Shown in pieces: positions 56,020 through 64,000 of a stretch of DNA of 64,000 nt (within the stretch, counting starts at the first letter, position 1; every line of letters starts with the position of its first letter). The position numbers were made by a program, and so were the translations under genes. The DNA is from JANMCE01 sp963791625 (GTDB lineage: Bacteria; Actinomycetota; Acidimicrobiia; Acidimicrobiales; Ilumatobacteraceae), in the NCBI GenBank assembly GCA_963791625.1, contig CAWBTA010000015.1, positions 310,001 through 374,000 of the forward strand, read 5' to 3'. Below the pieces are notes generated by a model. It was not told the DNA's origin. It did not search any database and saw only the letters and a program-made list of their open reading frames with translations.

Positions 56020-57769
56020 ATGAGTCCCGACGGCACCTGGTTCGATGACTCGACGCTCGGCGAGCGTTTTCCGGCCTGGACGCGCGGCAACGCGGCCGAT
56101 GTGTTCCCCGAACCATTCAGCCCGCTGGGCCACAGCCTAGTGCTGAGCGCAGGCATGTGTGCTGGCCTGCGAGATGGTTACATTGCAATCGGAGCGCTCG
56201 ACTTCGACGAGTTCGAGAACCCCGAGCACCCCGACCTGTTCAAGTTGTTCGGGGGATATCCCTTCAACCCGTTGACCATGACTCGGATCCTCGGCGCGCG
56301 CATGCCAGGCGCGACGCCCGAGATGATCGACCGAGCGTTCTTCGACGAGCGCGACGAGGTGCCGCCATATGAGCACCAGGACTGGCACGATTCACCCAAG
56401 CACGAGGCCAAGCTCGGCGCGTCGATGGCGTGGGCGATGTCGGCCGACGGGCTACCGAACCTCGATGCCGACAAGGCACTCGCCCGCCGACTGCGCGACG
56501 ACCGCCCAGATCTGACGCAGCTCACTGATTCTGCGTTGCATGCTCGAGCGCGAGCGATGGTGCCGTATGTCCAGCAGACGTTCGAGAACACGATGATCGT
56601 TTCATCGCTGTCGGCGCTCGGTACGGGCGCGCTCGGAGCAATCTGCGCCGACTTGGGTGACACCACGCTGGCGATCCGGCTCCTGGCCGGGATCGAGGTC
56701 GATTCGGCCGCGCCGTCCCACGCGATGTGGGAGCTCGGCCGTCTCGCCCGGCAGTCGAGCGTCGTTACCGCCGCATTTAAGGCGGGGGCGGACCAGGTAC
56801 TGGACCAGCTGCGAGCATCCCACGACCCCGACGCGGCCGCCTTCCTGGCACGCTTCGACCAGTTCCTGTTCGACCACGGCTCGCGAGCCCAGAACGAGTA
56901 CGACCCGCGGTCATCATCGTGGGAGGTCAAGCCGGGCATCGCGCTGACGGCTATCGACCTCATGCGGAGGTCCGATGAGGCCTTGTCGCCCAAAGCCCGC
57001 AACGCAACGTCGATTGCCGAACGCGACCGCGTCGCCGCCGAGGTACGTCAGAGGGTCGCCACCGCAGCCGAGACGGCCGGTTTGTTCGAAGCCGCGCTCC
57101 AATCTGCCCAACTGTTCCTGGCCGGACGGGAGCGAGCCAAGACGAACGTGGTGCGAGTCATCAACGAGGTGCGGGTGGCCCTGCACGAGTATGGGCGACG
57201 TCTCGTCGAGCGTGGCGTCATTCGTGAGATCGAGCAGGTGTTCATGGTGACCAACGCCGAACTCGACCACCTTCGCGCCGACCCCGACTCATTCACGGGC
57301 ATCATGAACGAACGCTGGGAGCAGTACAGGACGCTGTTCGACTACGAGCCCGTCTTCGTCGTCAACGGACGGGTGCCCTCGCTGGGCGAGATGACCCGCC
57401 GTCGTGGCACAGCCGTCACCAAGGCCGCTGCCGGCACCGTCCTCACCGGGACGCCCGGCTCGGGTGGCATCGCCAGCGGCCGCGCGCAGATCGTACTCGA
57501 CGCCGCCCATCCTGATGGCTTCGAGCCAGGCGATGTCCTGGTCGCCCCGCAGACCGACCCGTCGTGGGTTCCGCTGATGGTCGCAGCCTCGGCGGTCGTC
57601 GTGAATGTCGGTGCCCAAGGCAGCCACGCCATGATCGTGTCGCCGCGAACTCGGCATCCCGTGCGTCGTTTCGGTCGCTGCCGGCACAGACCTCATCCCT
57701 GAAGGGGCGATCGTTACGGTTGACGGCACTGCAGGCACGGTGACGATCGATAGCGTGCCATCGCACTAG
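56020..57769 (+). CDS. PEP-utilising enzyme mobile (swivelling His) domain protein, frameshifted near the end
   Basis: This roughly 580-residue protein has a helical N-terminal region of about 450 residues and a C-terminal PEP-utiliser mobile domain: GIASGRAQIVLDAA, PQTDPSWVPLMVAASAVVVN and GSHAMIVS with phospho-acceptor His536. Frame is lost at 57641-57644. One surplus C in TCGCCGCGAA moves the ideal continuation RELGIPCVVSVAAGTDLIPE into another frame that ends at TAG 57769. No ATP-grasp domain is present, so a partner kinase subunit would be needed, as in phenylphosphate-synthase-like systems (family knowledge). GGAG precedes the ATG. It follows the TetR by 64 bases. Confidence 0.82.
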
Positions 57770-57806
57770 CTGCTCGTCCTCACGTAAGTTGGGCTGTCAC
57801 GGTGAT

Positions 57807-58637
57807 CTAGCGGACCTCGGGAAGCCTCGACGCGTCCTGCGGGCGCGGAACTGACTGGTCGGGCGGGAGCGGTGCAACGGGTAACGTGAGCGACTGGTTG
57901 GGCATGCGCAGTGCATGGACCTCGGCCGGGATGAAGTCGCGCACGACGGGATAGAACACATCGCCGGGACACACGGTGGCGGTCATTTCGCGGTGCCCGA
58001 CGATGGTGGGCGTGGTGATCGTCACGCCCGCCGGCCACTTGTTGGACCCTCGCGACACGAACGTCACCCGAGCCGCTGGCGACGTGTCAATGTTGTCGCG
58101 GTCGGCCAGCCAAGCCAGCGTCAACCGTAGCGACGCTACCTGTTCGGCCGACGGAAGCACTGACGTGAAATCGCCGATGAGGCATACAAGCTGGGCGAAG
58201 CCTTGACTACCTCCGGTGGCGTCCGCCGTGACGGGTCCGGCGATGCTGCCGGTTCGGCCTTCCCATACGGTGCCGAAGCGGTCGATGAGGAAGTTGTAGC
58301 AGGTGTCGGGCCAACCCTTCTCGGTGGTATGGGAGGTGTAGACGCCGTGGATGATGTCGATCACCCCGTCGGCCGTGTAGGTGTTGCCGGTAGCCGTGTG
58401 ATGCACCAGGAGGAACTTCACATCCTCCGGAGTGAGCGGCCCTAACGGCAGATAGCCGTCGCCAGCCCACGCAGCTCGCGGTCGGATCGCCAATCCGCGT
58501 GCGACCACGACGTCAGCCACGGCCGGTCGAGCCTGACGGCGGGCGCGGCCGAACAACGCGACCGGAATGGCGAACAGTCCGGCCAAAAACGGTCGCCGCC
58601 CAACCCGCCGCTCACTCGTCACACAGGACTCGCACAC
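57807..58637 (-). CDS. Tat-exported peptidoglycan-recognition/amidase_2 protein
   Basis: This 276-residue protein has a twin-arginine signal (GRRPFLAGLFAIPVALFG, residues 13-30) and a PGRP/N-acetylmuramoyl-L-alanine amidase core. The zinc ligands are visible as His79 in VHHTATGN, His215 in VGHREM and Cys223 in CPGD, with CYNFLIDRFGTVWEGR typical of the fold. It should cleave the amide between muramic acid and L-Ala outside the cell. A Pro-rich tail ends the protein. The start is GTG; a second GTG five codons later is possible. Confidence 0.9.
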   Translation of the reverse strand: MCESCVTSERRVGRRPFLAGLFAIPVALFGRARRQARPAVADVVVARGLAIRPRAAWAGDGYLPLGPLTPEDVKFLLVHHTATGNTYTADGVIDIIHGVYTSHTTEKGWPDTCYNFLIDRFGTVWEGRTGSIAGPVTADATGGSQGFAQLVCLIGDFTSVLPSAEQVASLRLTLAWLADRDNIDTSPAARVTFVSRGSNKWPAGVTITTPTIVGHREMTATVCPGDVFYPVVRDFIPAEVHALRMPNQSLTLPVAPLPPDQSVPRPQDASRLPEVR

Positions 58638-58697
58638 GGCTTCTACCCTAGGACCCGACCAGTGACGGATGCGCCGAGTGCTTCAGCCCGAATCCGG

Positions 58698-58767
58698 GGA
58701 AAACTGAACATGTCTCACCCAAATCAGCCAATCATGAATACCTTCGGCCAGAAAAGTGAACATGTTT
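58698..58767. promoter_or_regulatory. Two imperfect direct repeats containing TGAACATGT
   Basis: The motif GAAAA(C/G)TGAACATGT(C/T)T occurs at about 58699-58715 and 58751-58767, 52 bases apart. It lies in the divergent gap between the amidase gene (minus) and the DUF1990 gene (plus). The core ACATGT is self-complementary. The arrangement looks like paired binding sites for a dimeric regulator. No regulator gene is adjacent, so this is a weak call. Confidence 0.4.
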
Positions 58768-58810
58768 GACTGGGGCCGAACCTGCTGGCCAATGGAAGAC
58801 TGGTCGCCGA

Positions 58811-59380
58811 ATGGGCATCCACCATCGCAAGCCGACCGAGCACGACCTGCGAAATCTCCTCACGCTTTCGAGTGCTGACGAACTCACCTATTCGCCCGAA
58901 GGCATCAGCGGTTTGCCGATCGCGCCCGACGGCTACCGACGCGACCGATGGGGCCAAGAACTCGGACGCGGAAGAGCCGTGTTTGAGCGCGGAACACTGG
59001 CACTGCAGAACTGGGCTGTCCACCGCAACGCGGGGCTCATCGTTGCCGCGCAAGGCGCACCCGCCGTTGGGGATACCGTCGCCATGGCCGCGCCGATCTG
59101 GCCGTTGTGGATCGACGTTGTGTGCCGAGTGGTGAGCGTCGAGGCTGAGGAGCACACCAGCGGGTTCAGTTACGGGACGTTGCCCGAACACCCCGAGCAA
59201 GGCGAGGAGTCCTTCACCGTTCACATCGATGACTGCGAATCGGTTCGGTTCGAGATTATTGCGGTGTCCCGCCCTCGCCATCCCCTCGCACGAGCAGCCC
59301 CTCTAATAGCCCGGCTCATGCAAGGCCACGCCACAAACCGCTACCTCCAAGCCATGCAAACCTACGTCCTGGAAACATGA
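58811..59380 (+). CDS. DUF1990 family protein
   Basis: This 189-residue protein matches the DUF1990 pattern: an N-terminal helix, LTYSPEGISG, an RGRAVFERGTLALQNWAVHR segment and SGFSYGTLPEHPEQGEESF. HIDDCESVRFEIIAVSRPRH closes the core before a basic C-terminal helix. The function of the family is unknown; members occur in actinobacteria and plants. I use the ATG giving MGIHHRKPTEHDL. An in-frame TTG 15 codons upstream is possible but lies over the repeat sites. Confidence 0.82.
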   Translation: MGIHHRKPTEHDLRNLLTLSSADELTYSPEGISGLPIAPDGYRRDRWGQELGRGRAVFERGTLALQNWAVHRNAGLIVAAQGAPAVGDTVAMAAPIWPLWIDVVCRVVSVEAEEHTSGFSYGTLPEHPEQGEESFTVHIDDCESVRFEIIAVSRPRHPLARAAPLIARLMQGHATNRYLQAMQTYVLET

Positions 59381-59450
59381 CCGACGAAGGCGGAGGGAAC
59401 GACCCCGAACTCATTACGAAATTTTAGTTGCCTCATCTAACCCTCGGCCA

Positions 59451-60827
59451 CTAGACGAAAGTGGTCTCGACGAAGTGTTGGACGGCGGAGAGGTCGTTGG
59501 GGAGCAGGGTGGTTTTTTCGGAGCGTTCGAAGAGGTCGGCGAGGTGGGCAGGCAGCGGCGGGTGGACGCCGGTGGCCTTTACGACAGCGTCGGGGAACTT
59601 GGCCGGATGCGCGGTCGCCAGGATGATCTCGGGCCCGCCGAGGCCCGATGATGCCAGCGCACGAGACGCACCGACACCGACCGCGGTGTGCGGATCGAGC
59701 AGCATGCCGCTCTCGCGGTACACGTCTTGCATGATGGCGAGCGTGCCGTCGTCATCCACCCGATGCGCGCTGAACCGACCGTTCAGCTCGTGCTGCTGAT
59801 CGGCTTCGAGGCGCGTCGATCCGGACATGCGAAACTGGCGCATCTGGTCGGCGGTCATGCCACCGTCACGCCCGTTCAGTTCGAAGAGCAAACGTTCGAA
59901 GTTGGACGACACCTGGATGTCCATACTGGGGCTCAGCGTCGGCACCACACCGTTGGTCGACATGATGCCGGTGTGCAGGGTGCGGGTGAGGATGTCGTTG
60001 GTGTTCGACGCGATGATGAACTTCTCCACCGGCAAGCCCATCTCCTCTGCAATCCATCCGGCCAGCACATTGCCGAAGTTGCCCGTGGGTACGGTGAAGC
60101 GGGCGGGTCGGCTGCCCAAGGATTGAGACGCAGTCACGTAGTAGACGATCTGCGCCATTACGCGGGCCCAGTTGATGGAGTTCACGGCCGACAGGTGGGT
60201 ACGGTCGCGGAACGCCGCGTCGGCGAAGGCAGCCTTCACCAGATCCTGGCAATCATCGAAGGTGCCCTCGATAGCGACCGTGCGCACGTTCGGCGCGTCG
60301 ACCGTGGTCATCTGACGACGCTGCACATCACTCACACGACCGTGCGGATAGAGAATGACGATGTCGACGTTGGCACACGACTTCACGCCTTCAATCGCGG
60401 CCGTGCCGGTATCGCCGCTGGTGGCGCCAAGGATGGTGACCCGCTCATTTCGAGCCGAGAGCACGTGGTCGAACAGGCGGCCGACCAGCTGCAACGCGAC
60501 ATCCTTGAACGCCAGCGTCGGGCCGTGAAACAGCTCGAGCACCCACTCGTTCGCGCCCGTCTGCACCAACGGGCACACGGCTGGGTGACGGAACGTGGCG
60601 TAGGATTCATCGCACATCTCGCGCAATACCGCTGACGCGATGTCGGAGCCAACGAACGGCAACATCACGTCGGCCGCGGTGACCGCATAGGGCGCGCCCG
60701 TCGTGAGGGGCGGCAGCATCGGCACATACTGCGGCATGTAGAGGCCGCCGTCGGTGGCGAGACCGGCCAGCAGCACGTCGGCAAAGCCAAGCTCCGGAGC
60801 CTGGCCACGGGTGGACACGTAGCGCAT
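59451..60827 (-). CDS. thrC: Threonine synthase
   Basis: This 458-residue threonine synthase is of the long type, with a separate N-terminal domain (MRYVSTRGQAPELGFADVLL). PLP is bound by Lys108 in GPTLAFKDVALQL, and the conserved GATSGDTGTAAIEG loop is present. It converts O-phosphohomoserine to threonine. It follows hom by three bases. The homoserine kinase gene (thrB) that normally completes the set is not in the window. Confidence 0.96.
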   Translation of the reverse strand: MRYVSTRGQAPELGFADVLLAGLATDGGLYMPQYVPMLPPLTTGAPYAVTAADVMLPFVGSDIASAVLREMCDESYATFRHPAVCPLVQTGANEWVLELFHGPTLAFKDVALQLVGRLFDHVLSARNERVTILGATSGDTGTAAIEGVKSCANVDIVILYPHGRVSDVQRRQMTTVDAPNVRTVAIEGTFDDCQDLVKAAFADAAFRDRTHLSAVNSINWARVMAQIVYYVTASQSLGSRPARFTVPTGNFGNVLAGWIAEEMGLPVEKFIIASNTNDILTRTLHTGIMSTNGVVPTLSPSMDIQVSSNFERLLFELNGRDGGMTADQMRQFRMSGSTRLEADQQHELNGRFSAHRVDDDGTLAIMQDVYRESGMLLDPHTAVGVGASRALASSGLGGPEIILATAHPAKFPDAVVKATGVHPPLPAHLADLFERSEKTTLLPNDLSAVQHFVETTFV

Positions 60828-60830
60828 GGA

Positions 60831-62123
60831 CTATTCGCCAATCACGCGCAGCAGGCCGCTGGCCGACCCGACCACGTCGAGGTCGCGAAGCTCGCGTAGG
60901 GTGGCCTGCATGTCGGCTTCCTTGGCGACGTGGGTGATGAACACGAGACGAGCATCGGCTCCGAGGCCTTCCTGCTCGGCGGCACGAATGCTCACGCCGT
61001 GTCGAGCGAACACACCGGTGACGGCGTGCAACACACCGGGACGGTCAACGACTTCGAGTACAACGTAGAACTGCGAGCTGGTCTCGTCCATGCCCAGAAT
61101 GGGCGAGCGGCTGAACGTGCCGAGCGGGGCATGGGTGCCCTTCCGCAGGTTGACCGCTGCGTCAATGAGGTCGCCCAGCACTGCGCTGGCCGTGGGTGAA
61201 CCGCCGGCGCCACGACCGTAGAACATGAGCGAGCCGACCGCTTCACCCTCGATGAACACCGCGTTGTAGCTGTCACGGACCGACGCCAATGGATGCTGCA
61301 CCGGCACCATGGCCGGGTGAACGCGCACCGCAATTTCCTTCGAGGACGCATCTTGTTCGCAGATGGCGAGCAGCTTGATGACGTAACCGAGCTTCTTGGC
61401 CATGGCGATGTCTTTGCCGGTGATCTGGCTGATCCCCTCGTGATACACGTCGCCCGCAACGACTCGCGACCCGAACGCTATCGACGCGATGATCGCGGCC
61501 TTCGCACCCGCGTCGAATCCTTCGACGTCGGCCGTTGGGTCTCGTTCTGCGTACCCGAGACGCTGCGCCTCGGAAAGGGCTACCGCGTAGTCGGTGCCTT
61601 CCTCGGCCATCTTGGTGAGGATGAAGTTGGTGGTGCCGTTGACAATGCCCATAATGCGTCGGATCGGCTCGCCCCGCAGGGACTCACGCAGCGGTCGGAT
61701 GAGCGGAATACCGCCCGCGACGGCGGCTTCAAACAGCAGGTCGACTCCCTTGGCATCAGCCGCTGCGAACAGCTCGCCACCGAAATTCGCCAGGAGTTCC
61801 TTGTTGCCCGTGACGACGGGTTTGCCCTGCGCCATCGCCGAAAGGATCAGCTCTCGGGCCGGTTCGATGCCGCCCATCAGTTCCACGACGATGTCGATGT
61901 TCGGGTCATCCACGACGCCTGCGGCGTCTCGGGTCAGCACGCCATCGGCCAGAACCACATCGCGATCGCGCGACAGGGTCCGCACCGCAACCCGCGTCAC
62001 CTCGAGACGTACCCCGGTCGAAGCTTCAATGGCCGGGGCCTGTTTGGCGATTAACTGCACGAGCGCGCCGCCCACGTTGCCGCAGCCAAGTACGCCGATA
62101 CGAACCGTATTATCGAGTGTCAC
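60831..62123 (-). CDS. hom: Homoserine dehydrogenase with ACT domain
   Basis: This 430-residue protein has an NAD(P) site at GVLGCGNVGGALV, the catalytic core with GIVNGTTNFILTKM and the Lys-containing AEGFDAGAK-like segment (VEGFDAGAKA). The C-terminal ACT domain (about 345-430, DRPGVLHAVTGVFARHGVSI) gives feedback control by threonine, as is typical of Gram-positive enzymes. It reduces aspartate semialdehyde to homoserine. I use the GTG of MTLDNTVRIGV; a TTG seven codons upstream is possible. Confidence 0.95.
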   Translation of the reverse strand: MTLDNTVRIGVLGCGNVGGALVQLIAKQAPAIEASTGVRLEVTRVAVRTLSRDRDVVLADGVLTRDAAGVVDDPNIDIVVELMGGIEPARELILSAMAQGKPVVTGNKELLANFGGELFAAADAKGVDLLFEAAVAGGIPLIRPLRESLRGEPIRRIMGIVNGTTNFILTKMAEEGTDYAVALSEAQRLGYAERDPTADVEGFDAGAKAAIIASIAFGSRVVAGDVYHEGISQITGKDIAMAKKLGYVIKLLAICEQDASSKEIAVRVHPAMVPVQHPLASVRDSYNAVFIEGEAVGSLMFYGRGAGGSPTASAVLGDLIDAAVNLRKGTHAPLGTFSRSPILGMDETSSQFYVVLEVVDRPGVLHAVTGVFARHGVSIRAAEQEGLGADARLVFITHVAKEADMQATLRELRDLDVVGSASGLLRVIGE

Positions 62124-62171
62124 GGGCGAAGAAGCTATCGGCAACGCCGGCTTATCCGCTTTGCATTACCC

Positions 62172-63242
62172 TCAAAACTCGGCGGCCACCAGGTTCTGGG
62201 TGAGGATATCGACATAGTTCTGGTCGTTGAAGTGCTCCGCTACAAAGGCTCGGGCCTGGTCGGCCATGGCCGAAAGCCGGGTCGGGTCGGCCAGCGCCGC
62301 CTCGATCGTTTCGTGCATCGCCTCAGGGTTTTCGGGGGCGACTCCGATAATGAGCCCCCTCGCCGCATACTCGGCCAGGTCACCAGCGGTTGCTGTGGCA
62401 ACGACGGGACAGCCGCAAGCCATAGCCTCCCAGACGACGGTGAGGCCTGAGCCGTGATTGTCGGCGATAAGCGGCACGACCGTGAGGCACGCGGCCCTAT
62501 ACATGTCGCGCAGTTCCTTCAGACTCTGGTGTCCGATGGTCATGTTGGCTGGCAGCCGCTTCGGGTAGACAGGCGAAGACAGGCCCGATGGCATCGACGA
62601 CATCGCGCAGACATCGACGAGCACCGCGATGTCCTCGACGGCTTCGGCCAGGGTCACGTAGTCACGGTCGACCAGCCCCGCGCTGACTACGAGCGGCGGA
62701 TCGTGGCGGTGGGCAGCGTCGATGGGCGAGAAGAACGTGAGGTCAATGACGGCAGGGAGCACCAGCACCGTCGGACACGAGGGGCCCCCAAGCTCGCGGA
62801 GATGACGCGCCTTATCGTCGGTGATGACCACGAAGGATGTCACGCAGCGCTTCACCGCCAACAGCAGCCTGGTGGAGCGGACGCGTTCGGGCCACATGAC
62901 CGACACCACCAGCGCCGGTCGCTTGCGACGGAGCATGGTAAGGAGGGCAACGGCGAACCCCAGGTCTTCGCCGGTTGCATAGACCAGCTCGCCGGTCTTG
63001 ACCCGACGGGCGACGCTGTGGGCGATCGACCAGACGCCGACGTTGGAGTAGAAGCGCGACGCAACGGAGAACAGCAGACGCCACGGCCGACTCGGCGCCA
63101 CGCACGTCGACGGCGATACAACGGTTGCGCCGAGGCGGTCGCACACGTCACCCAGGATGTGCTTGGGGCTTTCGTCGTTTTCGGCTTGGCGTGCCATGGC
63201 CGCGAAATCAAAATCTCGGGCCAGCACTACGAATCGCGGCAC
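62172..63242 (-). CDS. GT4-type glycosyltransferase
   Basis: This 356-residue GT-B enzyme has an N-terminal domain beginning MPRFVVLARDFDFAAMARQA and a C-terminal nucleotide-sugar domain with DNHGSGLTVVWEAMACGCPV followed by VATATAGDLAEY. That second stretch is the E-x7-E-like signature of family 4. It should add a sugar to a surface glycan or lipid. No other glycan gene lies next to it; it sits upstream of hom. I use a GTG with AGGAAGG eight bases upstream; a TTG 30 codons earlier reads a Pro/Arg-rich, less likely extension. Confidence 0.82.
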   Translation of the reverse strand: MPRFVVLARDFDFAAMARQAENDESPKHILGDVCDRLGATVVSPSTCVAPSRPWRLLFSVASRFYSNVGVWSIAHSVARRVKTGELVYATGEDLGFAVALLTMLRRKRPALVVSVMWPERVRSTRLLLAVKRCVTSFVVITDDKARHLRELGGPSCPTVLVLPAVIDLTFFSPIDAAHRHDPPLVVSAGLVDRDYVTLAEAVEDIAVLVDVCAMSSMPSGLSSPVYPKRLPANMTIGHQSLKELRDMYRAACLTVVPLIADNHGSGLTVVWEAMACGCPVVATATAGDLAEYAARGLIIGVAPENPEAMHETIEAALADPTRLSAMADQARAFVAEHFNDQNYVDILTQNLVAAEF

Positions 63243-63358
63243 TCGTCGTTCCCTTCCTGGGCTGTCCGGTGTCTCCCGTGACGGGGCTGCCCGGGTCACC
63301 TTACCGATGGACCCAAAATTCGGAATGGGCAAATCGACTGATTCGAGTTAAGGAATCG

Positions 63359-64000
63359 TCAGGTGACTTCCGGGGTGGCGACGTAACGCCAGCCGAGGTC
63401 GGCGAAACCAGCCGCTTCGGCCACCTTGGCCGACGCATGGTTGTCCAGCAGGTGCACATAGGTAGGGACCGCAGCGTCGGCCAGAATGCGACGCGCCGCG
63501 GTGGCGACCAGACGACGGGCGACGCCTCTGCCGCGAAGAGAGGGTTCGGTGACGACCGAAATCTCATGACCGAAGGCGTTGTGGATCTTTCGCCCGACGC
63601 CAGCACCGTAGTGACCCTGGTCGTCCCACTCGATCAACACATCGCCGTTGAACGGTTTCAGCCAGGCCGGAACACGCGTGTCGGTCGTTGCCACCCACTC
63701 GCCGATGTCGTCACCGGGCGGCGAAGTGAGGTTCCAGCGGAAGGCACCAACCATCAATCCGAGCGTGTCGGCAAGGTCAGCTGGGTCGACATGTTTCAAC
63801 CGATCGGTCACGACCGATGCCTGACCGGGTGCGACGCTGAGCACCGCGAAATCGTCACGCGCGACCCCGACGACCGGCAGCAGGTTTCCGTCCCAGCCGG
63901 GCTTGGTTCGCAGGTCGGATTCGAGAACAACGATGCCCGACGCGGCCGTCGGCCAACCGCCGAACCATGCTTCAAGGTGGCGACGGACGGCATCGGGCAG
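63359..64000 (-). CDS. GNAT-family acetyltransferase, N-terminus beyond window
   Basis: The open frame runs off the right edge, so only the C-terminal 213 residues are seen. The N-acetyltransferase core shows ISVVTEPSLRGRGVARRLVA, with the acetyl-CoA-binding R-G-x-G-V-A motif. The strand-helix PTYVHLLDNHASAKVAEAAG then leads to the ending GFADLGWRYVATPEV. A separate upstream domain (LPDAVRRHLEAWFGGWPTAA) suggests a protein with an extra N-terminal part. The substrate is unknown. Confidence 0.85.
   Translation of the reverse strand: MPDAVRRHLEAWFGGWPTAASGIVVLESDLRTKPGWDGNLLPVVGVARDDFAVLSVAPGQASVVTDRLKHVDPADLADTLGLMVGAFRWNLTSPPGDDIGEWVATTDTRVPAWLKPFNGDVLIEWDDQGHYGAGVGRKIHNAFGHEISVVTEPSLRGRGVARRLVATAARRILADAAVPTYVHLLDNHASAKVAEAAGFADLGWRYVATPEVT

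Overview
The window looks like a chromosomal segment of a high-GC actinobacterium. Supporting signs are the actinobacterial-type class II FBPase, a Rho with a long low-complexity insert, an RpiB of the mycobacterial GGSGxGEQ type, and a conserved order of housekeeping genes. Secreted proteins with ~125-residue 'DTR' repeats and the DUF1990 and TLP1 proteins fit Acidimicrobiia (Ilumatobacter-like). That class-level placement is inference. The DNA is dense, with many ATGA, GTGA or TGATG stop/start overlaps, so translational coupling is the rule.

Layout. 0-0.7 kb: a truncated conserved gene and a decayed vapBC toxin-antitoxin fossil. 0.8-6.1 kb: arylamine N-acetyltransferase, a zinc-ribbon protein coupled to an S9 peptidase, GlpX and an SDR. 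6.2-14.1 kb (minus): a complete F1Fo ATP synthase operon with two b-type subunits and two small AtpI/AtpZ-type membrane proteins, closed by a strong hairpin terminator. 14.7-23.5 kb (plus): four coupled genes, namely a giant secreted or anchored protein with 12 cadherin/Ig-like repeats, MoxR ATPase, DUF58 and a TgpA-like transglutaminase whose active-site Cys and His are both replaced. 23.5-33.2 kb (minus): a surface polysaccharide cluster with a Wzz/BY-kinase-like protein, O-antigen ligase, GT2, flippase, a secreted sugar dehydrogenase-PKD-DTR repeat protein and a WecA-type initiator.

33.3-45.5 kb: rpiB, a DivIVA-domain protein, a thiolase-like protein, a DPP-IV family peptidase, prmC-prfA, a BtuF-like lipoprotein, a WecG/TagA glycosyltransferase, a hypothetical protein, rpmE and rho. 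45.7-52.8 kb: a carotenoid/stilbene cleavage oxygenase followed by a branched-chain-amino-acid-type ABC transporter, with a divergent TetR. 52.8-57.8 kb: a second regulated cassette of two hotdog dehydratases and an ABM protein, divergent from P450, TetR and a PEP-utilising swivelling-domain protein, with a perfect palindrome across both start codons. 57.8-64 kb: Tat-exported PGRP/amidase, DUF1990, thrC, hom, a GT4 glycosyltransferase and a truncated GNAT.

The minus-strand housekeeping genes hom-thrC ... rho-rpmE ... prfA-prmC ... rpiB ... wecA ... atpI-atpC keep the order known from other Gram-positive genomes. Here they are pulled apart by accessory blocks. Three long genes (the giant repeat protein, wecA and the PEP-domain gene) each carry frameshifts. 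These are either real lesions or indel errors and should be checked against reads first.
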